Below the pieces are notes generated by a model. It did not search any database. It was not told the origin of the DNA and saw only the letters and a list, made by a program, of their open reading frames with translations. Shown one piece after another: positions 50,801 through 59,217 of a stretch of DNA of 64,000 nt (its first letter is position 1; each line of letters begins with the position of its first letter). Source of the DNA: Acidobacteriota bacterium (GTDB lineage: Bacteria; Acidobacteriota; Terriglobia; Acidiferrales; UBA7541); contig QHYS01000015.1 of the NCBI GenBank assembly GCA_003223325.1, positions 25,091-89,090 of the forward strand, in the 5' to 3' direction. The translations under genes and the position numbers were made by a program.

Positions 50801-51585
50801 GACTTCCCTTCCCGAATCGGCTGCGACCGCGAGGCGGAAATTTTTGCTGCCGCGGCTTCATCCACGAAAAAGAGCCGCTCTCCCTCGCGCGGCTTGACCA
50901 TCTGCGCCGGCAGAGGCGGATCACCACGCTCGCAAAGAACCTCACGCAGGATGGAAGCCTTTTCGGCTCCGGCAACCAGGAAAACCACGCGACGTGCGGC
51001 TTCGAGGACCGGGAGCGTGAGCGTCATGCGCCGGGCGCCCAGTTTCGGAACCAGGGGAGTGCTGACCCAACGAGAGGTCTCGCGCAAGAGTTTAGAGCCG
51101 GGGAAAAGAGAGGCGGTATGCCCATCCGGCCCCAGGCCCAGAAAAATCAAATGAAAACGCGGAAAGCCCCGGTCGTCGAGCGGCAGAAATTGACGCAGCG
51201 TCGCCTCGTAATTGTGAGCGGCGCGGCCGATATTGGGTTCTTCCGCTTCCATGCGGTGAACGTTGGAAGGAGGTATGGGCACGCGCAGCAGAAGCTCGCG
51301 GCGAGCCGTACCGTAGTTGCTCTCGGGACTCTCCGGAGGCACGGCGCGTTCGTCTCCCCAGAAAAGATGCAGGCGAGGCCAATCTACTTGCGCACGAAAC
51401 TCCGGTGTAGCCAGAAGGCGATAGAGATCCCTAGGCGTTGAACCGCCCGATAAGGCAACACTGAAATTGCCATCCTTGGCAATGCTCTGCCAAGCCCAAT
51501 CAACAAAGCGGCGCGCCACCACGCGAGCCAATTCGGCCGCATCGGAGCAAGCGTATACGCCGGAGAGAACTTCGCGCGGGAGCAT
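50797..51585 (-). CDS. pgl: 6-Phosphogluconolactonase Pgl
   Basis: Hydrolyses 6-phosphogluconolactone. 262 residues from ATG 51585, one base after the zwf stop; the ORF track start at 51612 would overlap zwf. 'VALSGGSTPRDLYRLL', 'HLFWGDERAVPPESPESNYG' and 'GLGPDGHTASLFPGS' are the DevB/SOL motifs. Placed between zwf and glk, matching the order of reactions. Confidence 0.95.
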   Translation of the reverse strand: MLPREVLSGVYACSDAAELARVVARRFVDWAWQSIAKDGNFSVALSGGSTPRDLYRLLATPEFRAQVDWPRLHLFWGDERAVPPESPESNYGTARRELLLRVPIPPSNVHRMEAEEPNIGRAAHNYEATLRQFLPLDDRGFPRFHLIFLGLGPDGHTASLFPGSKLLRETSRWVSTPLVPKLGARRMTLTLPVLEAARRVVFLVAGAEKASILREVLCERGDPPLPAQMVKPREGERLFFVDEAAAAKISASRSQPIREGKS

Positions 51586-51586
51586 A

Positions 51587-53128
51587 TCAGGGTTTGCGCC
51601 AGTGCCGCCCATCGCCAGTCAACAGCTCGTCCGCTTCACGCGGGCCCCAACTCCCTGCAGGATAAGCAGGCACCGAGCGCCCCTGGCGTTCCCAGGCATC
51701 GAATATAGGCTGCACGAAAGCCCAGGCAGCCTCGACTCCATCGGCGCGATCGAAGAGAGTGGCGTCTCCACGCATGCAGTCATTTAGAAGCGTAGCATAA
51801 GCGCTGCGTTCGCTGGCGCCAAAGGCCGCGAGATAACTGAAATCCATGGCCACGTGCGCGAGGCGCATTTGCTGCCCCGGTAACTTGGCGTGAAAACCGA
51901 TGGAGATACCTTCCTCAGGCTGGATATTCAGAACCATGGTATTGGTATCGATGCCCTGGCCGCGAAATAGCAAATGAGGGGCGCGCCGGAAATTGATGGC
52001 AACTTCGGTGACGCGGCGGCGCATGCGCTTGCCGGTACGAATGTAAAAAGGCACGTCGGCCCAGCGCCAGTTATCGATGAGGACTTTGGCGGCGACGAAA
52101 GTTTCCGTCGTGGAATCCGCCTTCACCGCAGGCTCTTGGCGGTATCCGGCAACGTCCTGACCGTCGATCTGGCCCTGAGCATATTGCCCTGCAACTATAC
52201 TCGTCGCAACGGTCTCGGGCGGGTACGGGCGGAGGGCCTGCAAAACTTTGAGCTTCTCGTTGCGCACCGAAGTAGCATCGAAATTCGAGGGCGGCTCGAT
52301 GGCGGCCAACGAAGTGAGTTGCAGGAGATGGCTCTGAACCATGTCCCGTAGGGCACCCGTGGTCTCATAAAAAGCGGCCCGCTGCTCCACACCGAGGCTC
52401 TCCGCGGCGGTGATTTGAACGTGATCCACATAATTGCGATTCCAAAGCGGCTCAAAGATGCCGTTCCCAAATCGCAGCGCTAGAAGGTTCTGAACCGTAT
52501 CTTTTCCCAGAAAATGATCGATGCGGTAGACCTGGGTTTCCTCGAAAACTTGGAGAATCGTGCGGTTGAGCTCTCTGGCCGAAGCGAGGTCGTGACCAAA
52601 GGGCTTTTCGACAACCATGCGGACCCAGGAGTTTTCCTGGGCCGGTTGGGCCAGGCGTGCTTTCTGAATCTGGGCGATTACCCTCGGATAGACAGCAGGC
52701 GGCGTCGCCAGGTAGTACAGTCGATTACCCTCCAGGTGACGCGCTTCGTCGAGTTCTTTGAGGCGGCGCGAGAGCTTCTCGAAGGCTTCCGGCTGATCGT
52801 AGTCCCCGGCGACATAAGCAAAGGACTGCGCAAAACTTCGAAGATCATTGTCATTGATCGGGCAGCCGCCATTATTCTTACGCACAGCTTCCGCTGCGGA
52901 ATCCTGAAAAGCGGCATCGCTCATTTCACTGCGGGCGAAACCAATAATGGCAAATCGGCTCGCCAGCGACCGGCAAGCGGCCAATTCGAAAAGCGCCGGA
53001 ATCAACTTCCGATGGGTAAGATCCCCCGATGCGCCGAAAATAACGATCGCGCAGGGATCAGCGAGCGCGACTGAACTGCGCGCGTCCAGAACTGCGGTCT
53101 CGGCAATATCCTGTGTAATGGATGCCAT
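51587..53128 (-). CDS. zwf: Glucose-6-phosphate 1-dehydrogenase Zwf
   Basis: Oxidises glucose-6-phosphate with NADP or NAD. 513 residues: cofactor site 'IFGASGDLTHRKLIPALF', active site 'YRIDHFLGKDTVQNLLALRFGN' and 'IRTGKRMRRRVTEVAINF'. The sequence cannot settle cofactor preference. Four bases after the HAD gene. 6-Phosphogluconate dehydrogenase is not present in the window. Confidence 0.97.
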   Translation of the reverse strand: MASITQDIAETAVLDARSSVALADPCAIVIFGASGDLTHRKLIPALFELAACRSLASRFAIIGFARSEMSDAAFQDSAAEAVRKNNGGCPINDNDLRSFAQSFAYVAGDYDQPEAFEKLSRRLKELDEARHLEGNRLYYLATPPAVYPRVIAQIQKARLAQPAQENSWVRMVVEKPFGHDLASARELNRTILQVFEETQVYRIDHFLGKDTVQNLLALRFGNGIFEPLWNRNYVDHVQITAAESLGVEQRAAFYETTGALRDMVQSHLLQLTSLAAIEPPSNFDATSVRNEKLKVLQALRPYPPETVATSIVAGQYAQGQIDGQDVAGYRQEPAVKADSTTETFVAAKVLIDNWRWADVPFYIRTGKRMRRRVTEVAINFRRAPHLLFRGQGIDTNTMVLNIQPEEGISIGFHAKLPGQQMRLAHVAMDFSYLAAFGASERSAYATLLNDCMRGDATLFDRADGVEAAWAFVQPIFDAWERQGRSVPAYPAGSWGPREADELLTGDGRHWRKP

Positions 53129-53132
53129 GAGT

Positions 53133-53759
53133 TCATCCTCCTACAAATGCCGGTCTCACGCCACTCTCCGCCAAAGATGCGCGCAACTCTGCGGCAGAGC
53201 GGAAGAGTATCGTGGTCATACCCAAAGCTTTGGCGGGTTCGAGATTCGCGGGGCGGTCATCTATAAAGATGCATTCCTCAGGAGGGCGCTGCGTGATTCC
53301 CAGCGTAAGTTGGTAGATCAGCGCATCGGGCTTACGAGCTCGCAGATAGCAAGAGGTAAAAAAGGCGGCGAAGTTCCGGGCCAGATCGAATTTGCGGATG
53401 CGGTAGCCGTTCAGCTCCTCGGATTCGTTGTTGAGAGTAGCCAGGAAATAACGGCGGGTAGCAGTCAGCTCGTCAAGAACAACGCGCGTTTCTTTGTTCT
53501 CGCGCGATTGGGCAAAGATGAAGTTCTTGAACTGATCTGTGGTGAAAGGGCGCTCGCGAAAAAATGCAGTTCGGTCCAGGTAGGTTTCCAGGCTGATCTT
53601 CCCGGTTTCAAACTCATCCTCCGCGCGCCGGTGTCTCCCCTCGAAGTCGACAGAATCGAGAGAAAAGCGTCGCGCGGCTTCGGCGCGCGCAGACTCATCC
53701 CATCCATTCGAGAGAACCACTCCTCCGATATCCCAAAATAGTGCGGAAATATTGCCCAT
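53133..53759 (-). CDS. HAD-family phosphatase, YihX-like
   Basis: 208 residues: motif I 'FWDIGGVVLSNGW', motif II 'LATLNNESEELNGYR', Lys in 'RARKPDALIYQ' and motif IV 'CIFIDDRPANLEPAKALGM'. YihX in E. coli dephosphorylates glucose-1-phosphate. A sugar-phosphate substrate would fit the position between pgi and zwf, but this is inference. Confidence 0.86.
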   Translation of the reverse strand: MGNISALFWDIGGVVLSNGWDESARAEAARRFSLDSVDFEGRHRRAEDEFETGKISLETYLDRTAFFRERPFTTDQFKNFIFAQSRENKETRVVLDELTATRRYFLATLNNESEELNGYRIRKFDLARNFAAFFTSCYLRARKPDALIYQLTLGITQRPPEECIFIDDRPANLEPAKALGMTTILFRSAAELRASLAESGVRPAFVGG

Positions 53760-53841
53760 CGTGAACCCGCCGGCTCAGGAAGCCTTTTGGTTTAGGATTT
53801 CTCGGTTCCCTCTCGGCAGTGAAAGCATCGGCATCGTTTTT

Positions 53842-55575
53842 TCAAATTGCCGAGCGCGACGCGGATAAAACCTGGTCGATAGCTCGGCGCAAACTGGATA
53901 AACCGACAGGAACACCGTCACTGAGGTGGAGTCGCAAGACCGGCTTGCCTAGTCTTCCCAGTGACTGCAGGTCTCCTAAGGCCTGGGCCATCTCCAGCTG
54001 GCCAAACGTATATTTCGCGCCGGGAATGTGCAGATCCTCGGGCTTCTCCGAAGTGATCATCAAGAACATGCCAGAAGCCGGGCCGCCCTTGAAGAGCTGA
54101 CCGAGGGAATGCATGTAACGCGGTCCGTAACCGAGCAGCACCGGCAAGCTGAGGCGCTCGGCGAGGGCTGCGCGGACGGCATCGAGTTCGGCGCCGTTGC
54201 CAGCATCGCGCGCCACGTACGCCAAGATCGCGAGGTAGTCGTCAAGACGGCGCTCAGAAAAAAAAGTGCGCAGCGCGGCGGTAAGTTGCAGCGTCGAAAT
54301 GGAGCCACGCACGGCGCCATCGGCATAAAGTTCAATTCCCGATTGTGCCAGGCGTGGAGAGCCGAATGGCATCTCTCCGGAACTCTCAAAGGCCTCTAGA
54401 ATTCGGGCGGTATTATCTTTGCTTTCTTGAACGTTAGGCTCGTCAAAGGGATCAATGGCGAGCGACGCGCCGGCCAATGCGGTAGCTGTTTCCCATTTAA
54501 AGAACTCGGCGCCCAATTGCGCGGGGGTTTTCAGCCGAATCTCAAGGAAGGAGGCGCCGCGTTGTTCGAGCGCGCCCAGGATCGGCTCCAATACTGCTTG
54601 ATTGTCACCTTCGAGCAGCAAAGCAGCCGTAACACATCCACGCGCCAGCACATCAAGAGGCGGCGCAACATCTCCCGCTAGAGGGACAATGCCCCGCTCC
54701 TCTTTGCCGGTGCTCTCCCCAACAAGCTGCTCGATCCAACTCCCCAATGGCATCAACTTCGGGGTGCCCAGCAAGACGAGCTTGTCGGCGCCTCTCCTAG
54801 CGGCAGCGCCCAGCAGAGATCCCAATTGCAACGCCGGATTGGCCTCGGCTTCCCCATCCGGACCGCAGGCGGAGCGCATTTCGATGGCGCTGTCCAGCAC
54901 GCCGCAGACGTCCACCCCCCAAAGCGCCGCCGGCACCAGACCGAAGTAGGAGAGCGCCGAATAGCGCCCGCCAATGTCCCCGGGATTGCGAAACGTCCGG
55001 CGGAAGTTGTATTCGTCGGCCAAACGGTCCAGATAGGAGCCGCGATCCGTGATGGCCAGGAAACTCCGGCCCACCGGGCGAACACCCGCCTGGGTGAGCC
55101 TGTGATGAAAATAGAAAAATTGAGAAAGCGTCTCGATCGTCTTGCCGGACTTACTGGCTACTATAAACAAGGAATGGGCGAGGTCAATCGAGCGCTCCAC
55201 TTCCAGGATCGCCGTAGGATCCGTGGAGTCCAGCACGAAGAAGCGCCTTCCGGACGGCGCAGGGAATATTAGCGCGAAGACCTCGGCGGCGAGGCTTGAG
55301 CCGCCCATGCCCAACAACACGATGTCACGCACGCCGGAGTCCTTGACGTCGCGGGCCAAATCCTGCAACGAGGGGGCTTCTGCGCGCATGCGGTCGAGCA
55401 CGCCAATCCAGCCGAGCCGATTGGCGATGATGCGGGCATGTTCGGAGTCGTCCTTCCAAAGGTCGGGCCGCCGGGCCCACATCTTTTGGAGCGCCTCGCC
55501 GGCTTGAAGCCGATTCGACTCTTTCTGATAGACATCTGCCAAATAACCGGGCGCGATGCGCTGCGCGGTCAGCAT
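53842..55575 (-). CDS. pgi: Glucose-6-phosphate isomerase, Pgi half of the Tal/Pgi type
   Basis: 577 residues of the phosphoglucose isomerase superfamily: 'VLLGMGGSSLAAEVFALIF', 'FIVASKSGKTIETLSQFFYF' and 'RNPGDIGGRYSALSYFGLVPAAL'. 'YGPRYMHSLGQLFKGGPASGMFLMITSE' sits near the C-terminus. The pattern matches the isomerase portion of the bifunctional transaldolase/isomerase found in related bacteria rather than classical E. coli Pgi; the transaldolase part is absent. First gene of pgi-HAD-zwf-pgl-glk. Confidence 0.88.
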   Translation of the reverse strand: MLTAQRIAPGYLADVYQKESNRLQAGEALQKMWARRPDLWKDDSEHARIIANRLGWIGVLDRMRAEAPSLQDLARDVKDSGVRDIVLLGMGGSSLAAEVFALIFPAPSGRRFFVLDSTDPTAILEVERSIDLAHSLFIVASKSGKTIETLSQFFYFHHRLTQAGVRPVGRSFLAITDRGSYLDRLADEYNFRRTFRNPGDIGGRYSALSYFGLVPAALWGVDVCGVLDSAIEMRSACGPDGEAEANPALQLGSLLGAAARRGADKLVLLGTPKLMPLGSWIEQLVGESTGKEERGIVPLAGDVAPPLDVLARGCVTAALLLEGDNQAVLEPILGALEQRGASFLEIRLKTPAQLGAEFFKWETATALAGASLAIDPFDEPNVQESKDNTARILEAFESSGEMPFGSPRLAQSGIELYADGAVRGSISTLQLTAALRTFFSERRLDDYLAILAYVARDAGNGAELDAVRAALAERLSLPVLLGYGPRYMHSLGQLFKGGPASGMFLMITSEKPEDLHIPGAKYTFGQLEMAQALGDLQSLGRLGKPVLRLHLSDGVPVGLSSLRRAIDQVLSASRSAI

Positions 55576-55768
55576 GGGATTCCTCTGGGCTGCTAAAAAG
55601 CTCTACTGAACGAGACTAACTCTATTTCGCAGAATAAACCGAATAAAGCAAGTTCTGACGCTCGCCACTTCGCAGCCGGCCATTCCGGCGCCTCCTAGGA
55701 ATTTGTCGCGCAATGCAGTATGTTTAGAGAAGGAACTTGGCCGTTGGTTGTTTCAATTGGAGGCGAAT

Positions 55769-56104
55769 ATGGCTGATGAGAGTTGTGGTTCGCCGAAGCC
55801 GGTGGGGACTGCCCCCGGCCAACCCGGCGCGCACACGGTGACGTGTGTGAAATTCGGGAGAAAAATGGAAGGCCTCGATCGCGCTCCCTGGAAAGGCGAA
55901 CTCGGCCAGCGCATCTACGAAAACGTCTCCAAGGAAGCCTGGAAGCTGTGGATCGAACATTCCAAGATGATCATGAACGAGTACCGGCTTAACCCGCTCG
56001 ACCCGCAATCACAAAAAATTATGGAAGAACAGATGGAGCAGTTCTTTTTTGGCGAAGGAGCCAAGCTGCCGGAAGGTTACATTCCGCCGCGAGCGAAGGC
56101 TTAG
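55769..56104 (+). CDS. yggX: Fe(II)-trafficking / oxidative damage protein YggX
   Basis: Small protein implicated in iron handling and protection of iron-sulfur clusters. The YggX core is clear: 'VTCVKFGRKMEGLDRAPWKGELGQRIYENVSKEAWKLWIEHSKMIMNEYRLNPLDP' and 'EEQMEQFFFGEG', including the conserved Cys. ATG 55769 has GGAGG nine bases upstream and gives 111 residues, with ~24 residues more at the N-terminus than usual (~90). Confidence 0.93.
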   Translation: MADESCGSPKPVGTAPGQPGAHTVTCVKFGRKMEGLDRAPWKGELGQRIYENVSKEAWKLWIEHSKMIMNEYRLNPLDPQSQKIMEEQMEQFFFGEGAKLPEGYIPPRAKA

Positions 56105-56224
56105 CCCTTTCATCTCTTGGCATCCTGCCCGGCTTTTCAATCTGCCCAGAGGTCAGTGAGACGCCGAGGACACAAATATCTCAGATCTGGCGGGCCAGCA
56201 TGCTCAAGGCGAGCAGCTGCTGTT

Positions 56225-57529
56225 TCACGCGAGCCTCTGGCCCGAGACAGGGTGCGCCACTGCCAGCTTTGGGGCAATTGTAAATCGCAATGCGCCATGC
56301 GCTTTGCGCAGCGCAGCCTCTACGAAATCGGGCGTTCTGCCGCGTGCGAAAATGAATCCCAAGTAGCTCGAGCCTTCCGGCCAAGCCGCGATGAAGTCGT
56401 GCAGCCGTGCCGTGATTTGAATTTCGCATATACCGGGAGTCGCGAGCCCGTCTTGCGACCCTTCCACCTTTTCAAGAACCCCGCCCTGGGGCACAGGAAT
56501 CATCATCACACCTGCGGCATCTGACTCCCGCTCGAACTCGGCACCGGGCAAGCCCAAGGCTTTACGGATTAGCAATTCTTCCAAGAAGATTCGCTGCGGG
56601 CCAAAACGAAGCACCCTTGAACAAAGGCCGCCGATGGGACGCGGCGCTACCTCGAGTACCCAAGGCCCTCGGTCATTCAGGCGAAATTCGGCATGCACGG
56701 GTCCTTTGCTGAGGCCAAGCGCTCGAACGGATTTGGCGGCGCATCGAGAGATTTGCTCCTGCTCGCCCGAAGGCAGCCGCGATGGCGTGATGTAGATCGA
56801 TTCCTCGAAATAAGGACCTTCGAGCGGGTCGGGCTTATCGAACAAGGCTAAGACGCGCAACTGGCCCCCCTCAAGAATCCCTTCTAGGGCGAATTCGGCT
56901 CCCGGAATATAGCCCTCCACAAGCAAGCGATCGAGATCGGGTTCCCTTGTAACTTGTAGCTCGGGAGATGAGAGCAGACGCGCAACGCGCTCGACCGCGG
57001 CGAGAAATTCGGCCGCATTGTTAGCGCGAATCACGCCCTGGCTTGCGGCAAGCCTCAGGGGCTTTACGACGCACGGGAAGATGACGCGGCGGAGCACAGA
57101 ATCGAGCGGCTCCGCTAATGCGAAGGAAAAGAAATCTGGAATGGGCAGTCCCGCCTTCCGCAAAACCTCGCGCTGACGCAGTTTGCTGGCACAATTCTCG
57201 ACCGACTCGGGCGAGTTGTAAGGCAGGTTGAGCAGGTGGGCGGCATGGGCGGCGGTGGCCGTCTGCCGATCGCCGAGGGCGAGAATCGCTCCGATCTTCT
57301 GCTCACGAAGGTGGCCCTGAACAGCCTCGGCGAGACGCGCGGCGGCATTGCGGGGCTCCTCAAAATGAAGCGGGACTGCTCGGTCGGCCCAGGGGTCTTC
57401 GAGTTGGTGACAGCGATCGCTGCCGATGATGACGGCGACGCCCAATCGGCGCGCCGCTTCGGCGAAGCTACGTGTCTGATAGCCCAGCTTGCTGGCGAGC
57501 AGAAGCAGCGATGGAGGCTCTATAGAAAT
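56225..57529 (-). CDS. ATP-grasp ligase paired with the CCAEP radical SAM gene
   Basis: ATP-grasp enzyme related to carbamoyl-phosphate synthase/biotin-carboxylase-like ligases: 'FPCVVKPLRLAASQGV', 'DRLLVEGYIPGAEFALEGIL', 'VHAEFRLNDRGPWVLEVAPRPIGGLCSRVLRFG'. Such enzymes join a carboxylate to an amine or thiol. The ORF track starts at TTG 57445, but conserved-looking sequence ('LLLLASKLGYQTRSFAEAARRLG') continues upstream in frame to a TAG at 57544, with no ATG, GTG or TTG. A GAGGT lies before ATA/ATT codons; ATT 57529 is my best start. It is 21 bases after the radical SAM gene and surely co-transcribed. Confidence 0.78.
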   Translation of the reverse strand: MSIEPPSLLLLASKLGYQTRSFAEAARRLGVAVIIGSDRCHQLEDPWADRAVPLHFEEPRNAAARLAEAVQGHLREQKIGAILALGDRQTATAAHAAHLLNLPYNSPESVENCASKLRQREVLRKAGLPIPDFFSFALAEPLDSVLRRVIFPCVVKPLRLAASQGVIRANNAAEFLAAVERVARLLSSPELQVTREPDLDRLLVEGYIPGAEFALEGILEGGQLRVLALFDKPDPLEGPYFEESIYITPSRLPSGEQEQISRCAAKSVRALGLSKGPVHAEFRLNDRGPWVLEVAPRPIGGLCSRVLRFGPQRIFLEELLIRKALGLPGAEFERESDAAGVMMIPVPQGGVLEKVEGSQDGLATPGICEIQITARLHDFIAAWPEGSSYLGFIFARGRTPDFVEAALRKAHGALRFTIAPKLAVAHPVSGQRLA

Positions 57530-57550
57530 TATTGACCTCGGCTAAAGTCT

Positions 57551-59014
57551 TCAGAAGAACCTATCCGATTGCACCTGTGGCCGGAGATCCGAAGTAATCG
57601 AGACGAATTGATCCTGGGTTGGCTCTGCGCAGCAATACCACGGTTCGCTGAAATGGGGAATCCCGTGCGTCGGAGCTTTCGGCACGACATGGCCAGAGGC
57701 AGCCTTGTCTCCGAGCTCGTTCCCCGCCCGCCAGATGTGCAGGAACGTATCGGTGCGCGAGCGCTTCAGCCGGTCGCCCGCACTAGCCAATTCCTGAACG
57801 CGTGCCGACAATTTGTCCATCCGAGCGTCGCCATGCTCCCAGGGGTAGACCAGGCCGGAGGAATCGAAATTGCCGATTGCCTTGCGAACGTCATCGAGCT
57901 CCAGTAGGCGCGAGCCTGCGGGAATGAGCAGGCGGATTCCAAGCTGGATGGGCGCCACATTTTCCACCAAGTCCTGCTCGGCAACGAGCGCTAGAAGTTC
58001 TCGATATCCGGAGAGCGAGGTCCACGGCGTGAACGGCACGAAAGTGGGCTGCAAGATCAAACCCAATTCGCGGAAAAGGGCGACGACAGCGAGAAAATCA
58101 GCACGCGTGTGGCCCTTTGCCAAGCGTGCGAGAATGGCATCATCGACGGACTCGACGGCACTGGTCACAAAAAGACAGCCCGTATCGCGCAGCTTCGGCA
58201 AGGATTCGGCGTGCCGCAACAAATGCTCGATCTTAATGGTTACGTCATAGGTGAGCTGCGGGAATTCGCGGTGCATGGCCTCGACGATTGCGAGTGCGTG
58301 CGCGGGCCCGTTGAAGAAGTCGGGATCGCCAAAAGTGATGTGTTCGGCGCCCGCATCGACCTGTTGGCGGATATCTTCGAACACAACTTCCCGCTGTACA
58401 ATGCGGAAAATTCCGTTGTAGACAGGAACGATGGGGCAATGCCGGCACAGGTGTTTGCATCCCCGGCTGGCTTCGGTATAGCCGGCGACCTTGAAGCCTC
58501 CTTCGGGCCTTAACAGGTGGGCGTACTGCCGAAGAGGCGGAAGCTGGCTGCGATCCGGCGGAAGGAAGCTCAGACGCTCGAGGGAAATTGTTGGCTTGCG
58601 CTGCCCGGACGGTGCAACCGCGTCCGATCCATTTCCGTGACTTTGCTGGTTGGCAAGACGGCTGAATGTCTCCGCCAATGCTGCCTCGAACTCGCCGCCT
58701 ATAATGGTCTCGACGCCAAGTTCGCCTAGATAGGCCTCGTTCACCGGCGCGTACAGGCCGTAAAAGCAGAGGTGAGCCCGGGGGTTTAAGCGCCGGACAG
58801 GCTCGATCAGGCGGATGGCGAGCCGGGTGGCTGTGTGCATCGGAACGTAGAACGCCACAGCATCGGCGGCACGCACTGCATGTTCCTCGAACGGCTGACG
58901 AGACAAATCAAGACAGGTAACTTCCGCGCCGCTCCGGCGCAACCAGGCGGCCGGTGAAGCCAGCCCAAAGGGCTGGTGGCCAAGTTCATACGTCGAGATC
59001 AGGACGATCTTCAA
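57551..59014 (-). CDS. CCAEP-tail B12-binding radical SAM protein
   Basis: 487 residues from TTG 59014. Residues 1-130 form a cobalamin-binding-like domain ('IVLISTYELGHQPFGLASPAAWLRRSGAEV'). The radical SAM core has 'ASRGCKHLCRHCPIVPVYNG' (C-x3-C-x2-C) near residue 195, 'HITFGDPDFFNGPAHA' and 'VTSAVESVDDAILARLAKGH'. The C-terminus has 'WYCCAEPTQDQF', the CCAEP tail of a family in which some members carry selenocysteine (CUAEP); here both codons are TGC. Reaction unknown; partner is the ATP-grasp gene. Confidence 0.85.
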   Translation of the reverse strand: MKIVLISTYELGHQPFGLASPAAWLRRSGAEVTCLDLSRQPFEEHAVRAADAVAFYVPMHTATRLAIRLIEPVRRLNPRAHLCFYGLYAPVNEAYLGELGVETIIGGEFEAALAETFSRLANQQSHGNGSDAVAPSGQRKPTISLERLSFLPPDRSQLPPLRQYAHLLRPEGGFKVAGYTEASRGCKHLCRHCPIVPVYNGIFRIVQREVVFEDIRQQVDAGAEHITFGDPDFFNGPAHALAIVEAMHREFPQLTYDVTIKIEHLLRHAESLPKLRDTGCLFVTSAVESVDDAILARLAKGHTRADFLAVVALFRELGLILQPTFVPFTPWTSLSGYRELLALVAEQDLVENVAPIQLGIRLLIPAGSRLLELDDVRKAIGNFDSSGLVYPWEHGDARMDKLSARVQELASAGDRLKRSRTDTFLHIWRAGNELGDKAASGHVVPKAPTHGIPHFSEPWYCCAEPTQDQFVSITSDLRPQVQSDRFF

Positions 59015-59217
59015 GAGAATTCGCCTAAACGCATGGCCGTTCGCCCGCAGCGGCTCGCAGCGCCAGAACCATTCTAGACGATCTTTGCCGGCGCGGCCGA
59101 AAACCCGTTTGCTCGGCGTCACGCTAAATTAGGGCCACACACAGACCCCGTCGTTTGCGTTATCATACAGTATTAGGTCGATCCGCGTCGGGCCAGTGGT
59201 CAGAGAGGATTCCGAAC

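Noticed and set aside
57621-57640. Selenocysteine at the CCAEP tail
   Set aside because: Both codons are TGC, so this is the cysteine form; no in-frame TGA is present.
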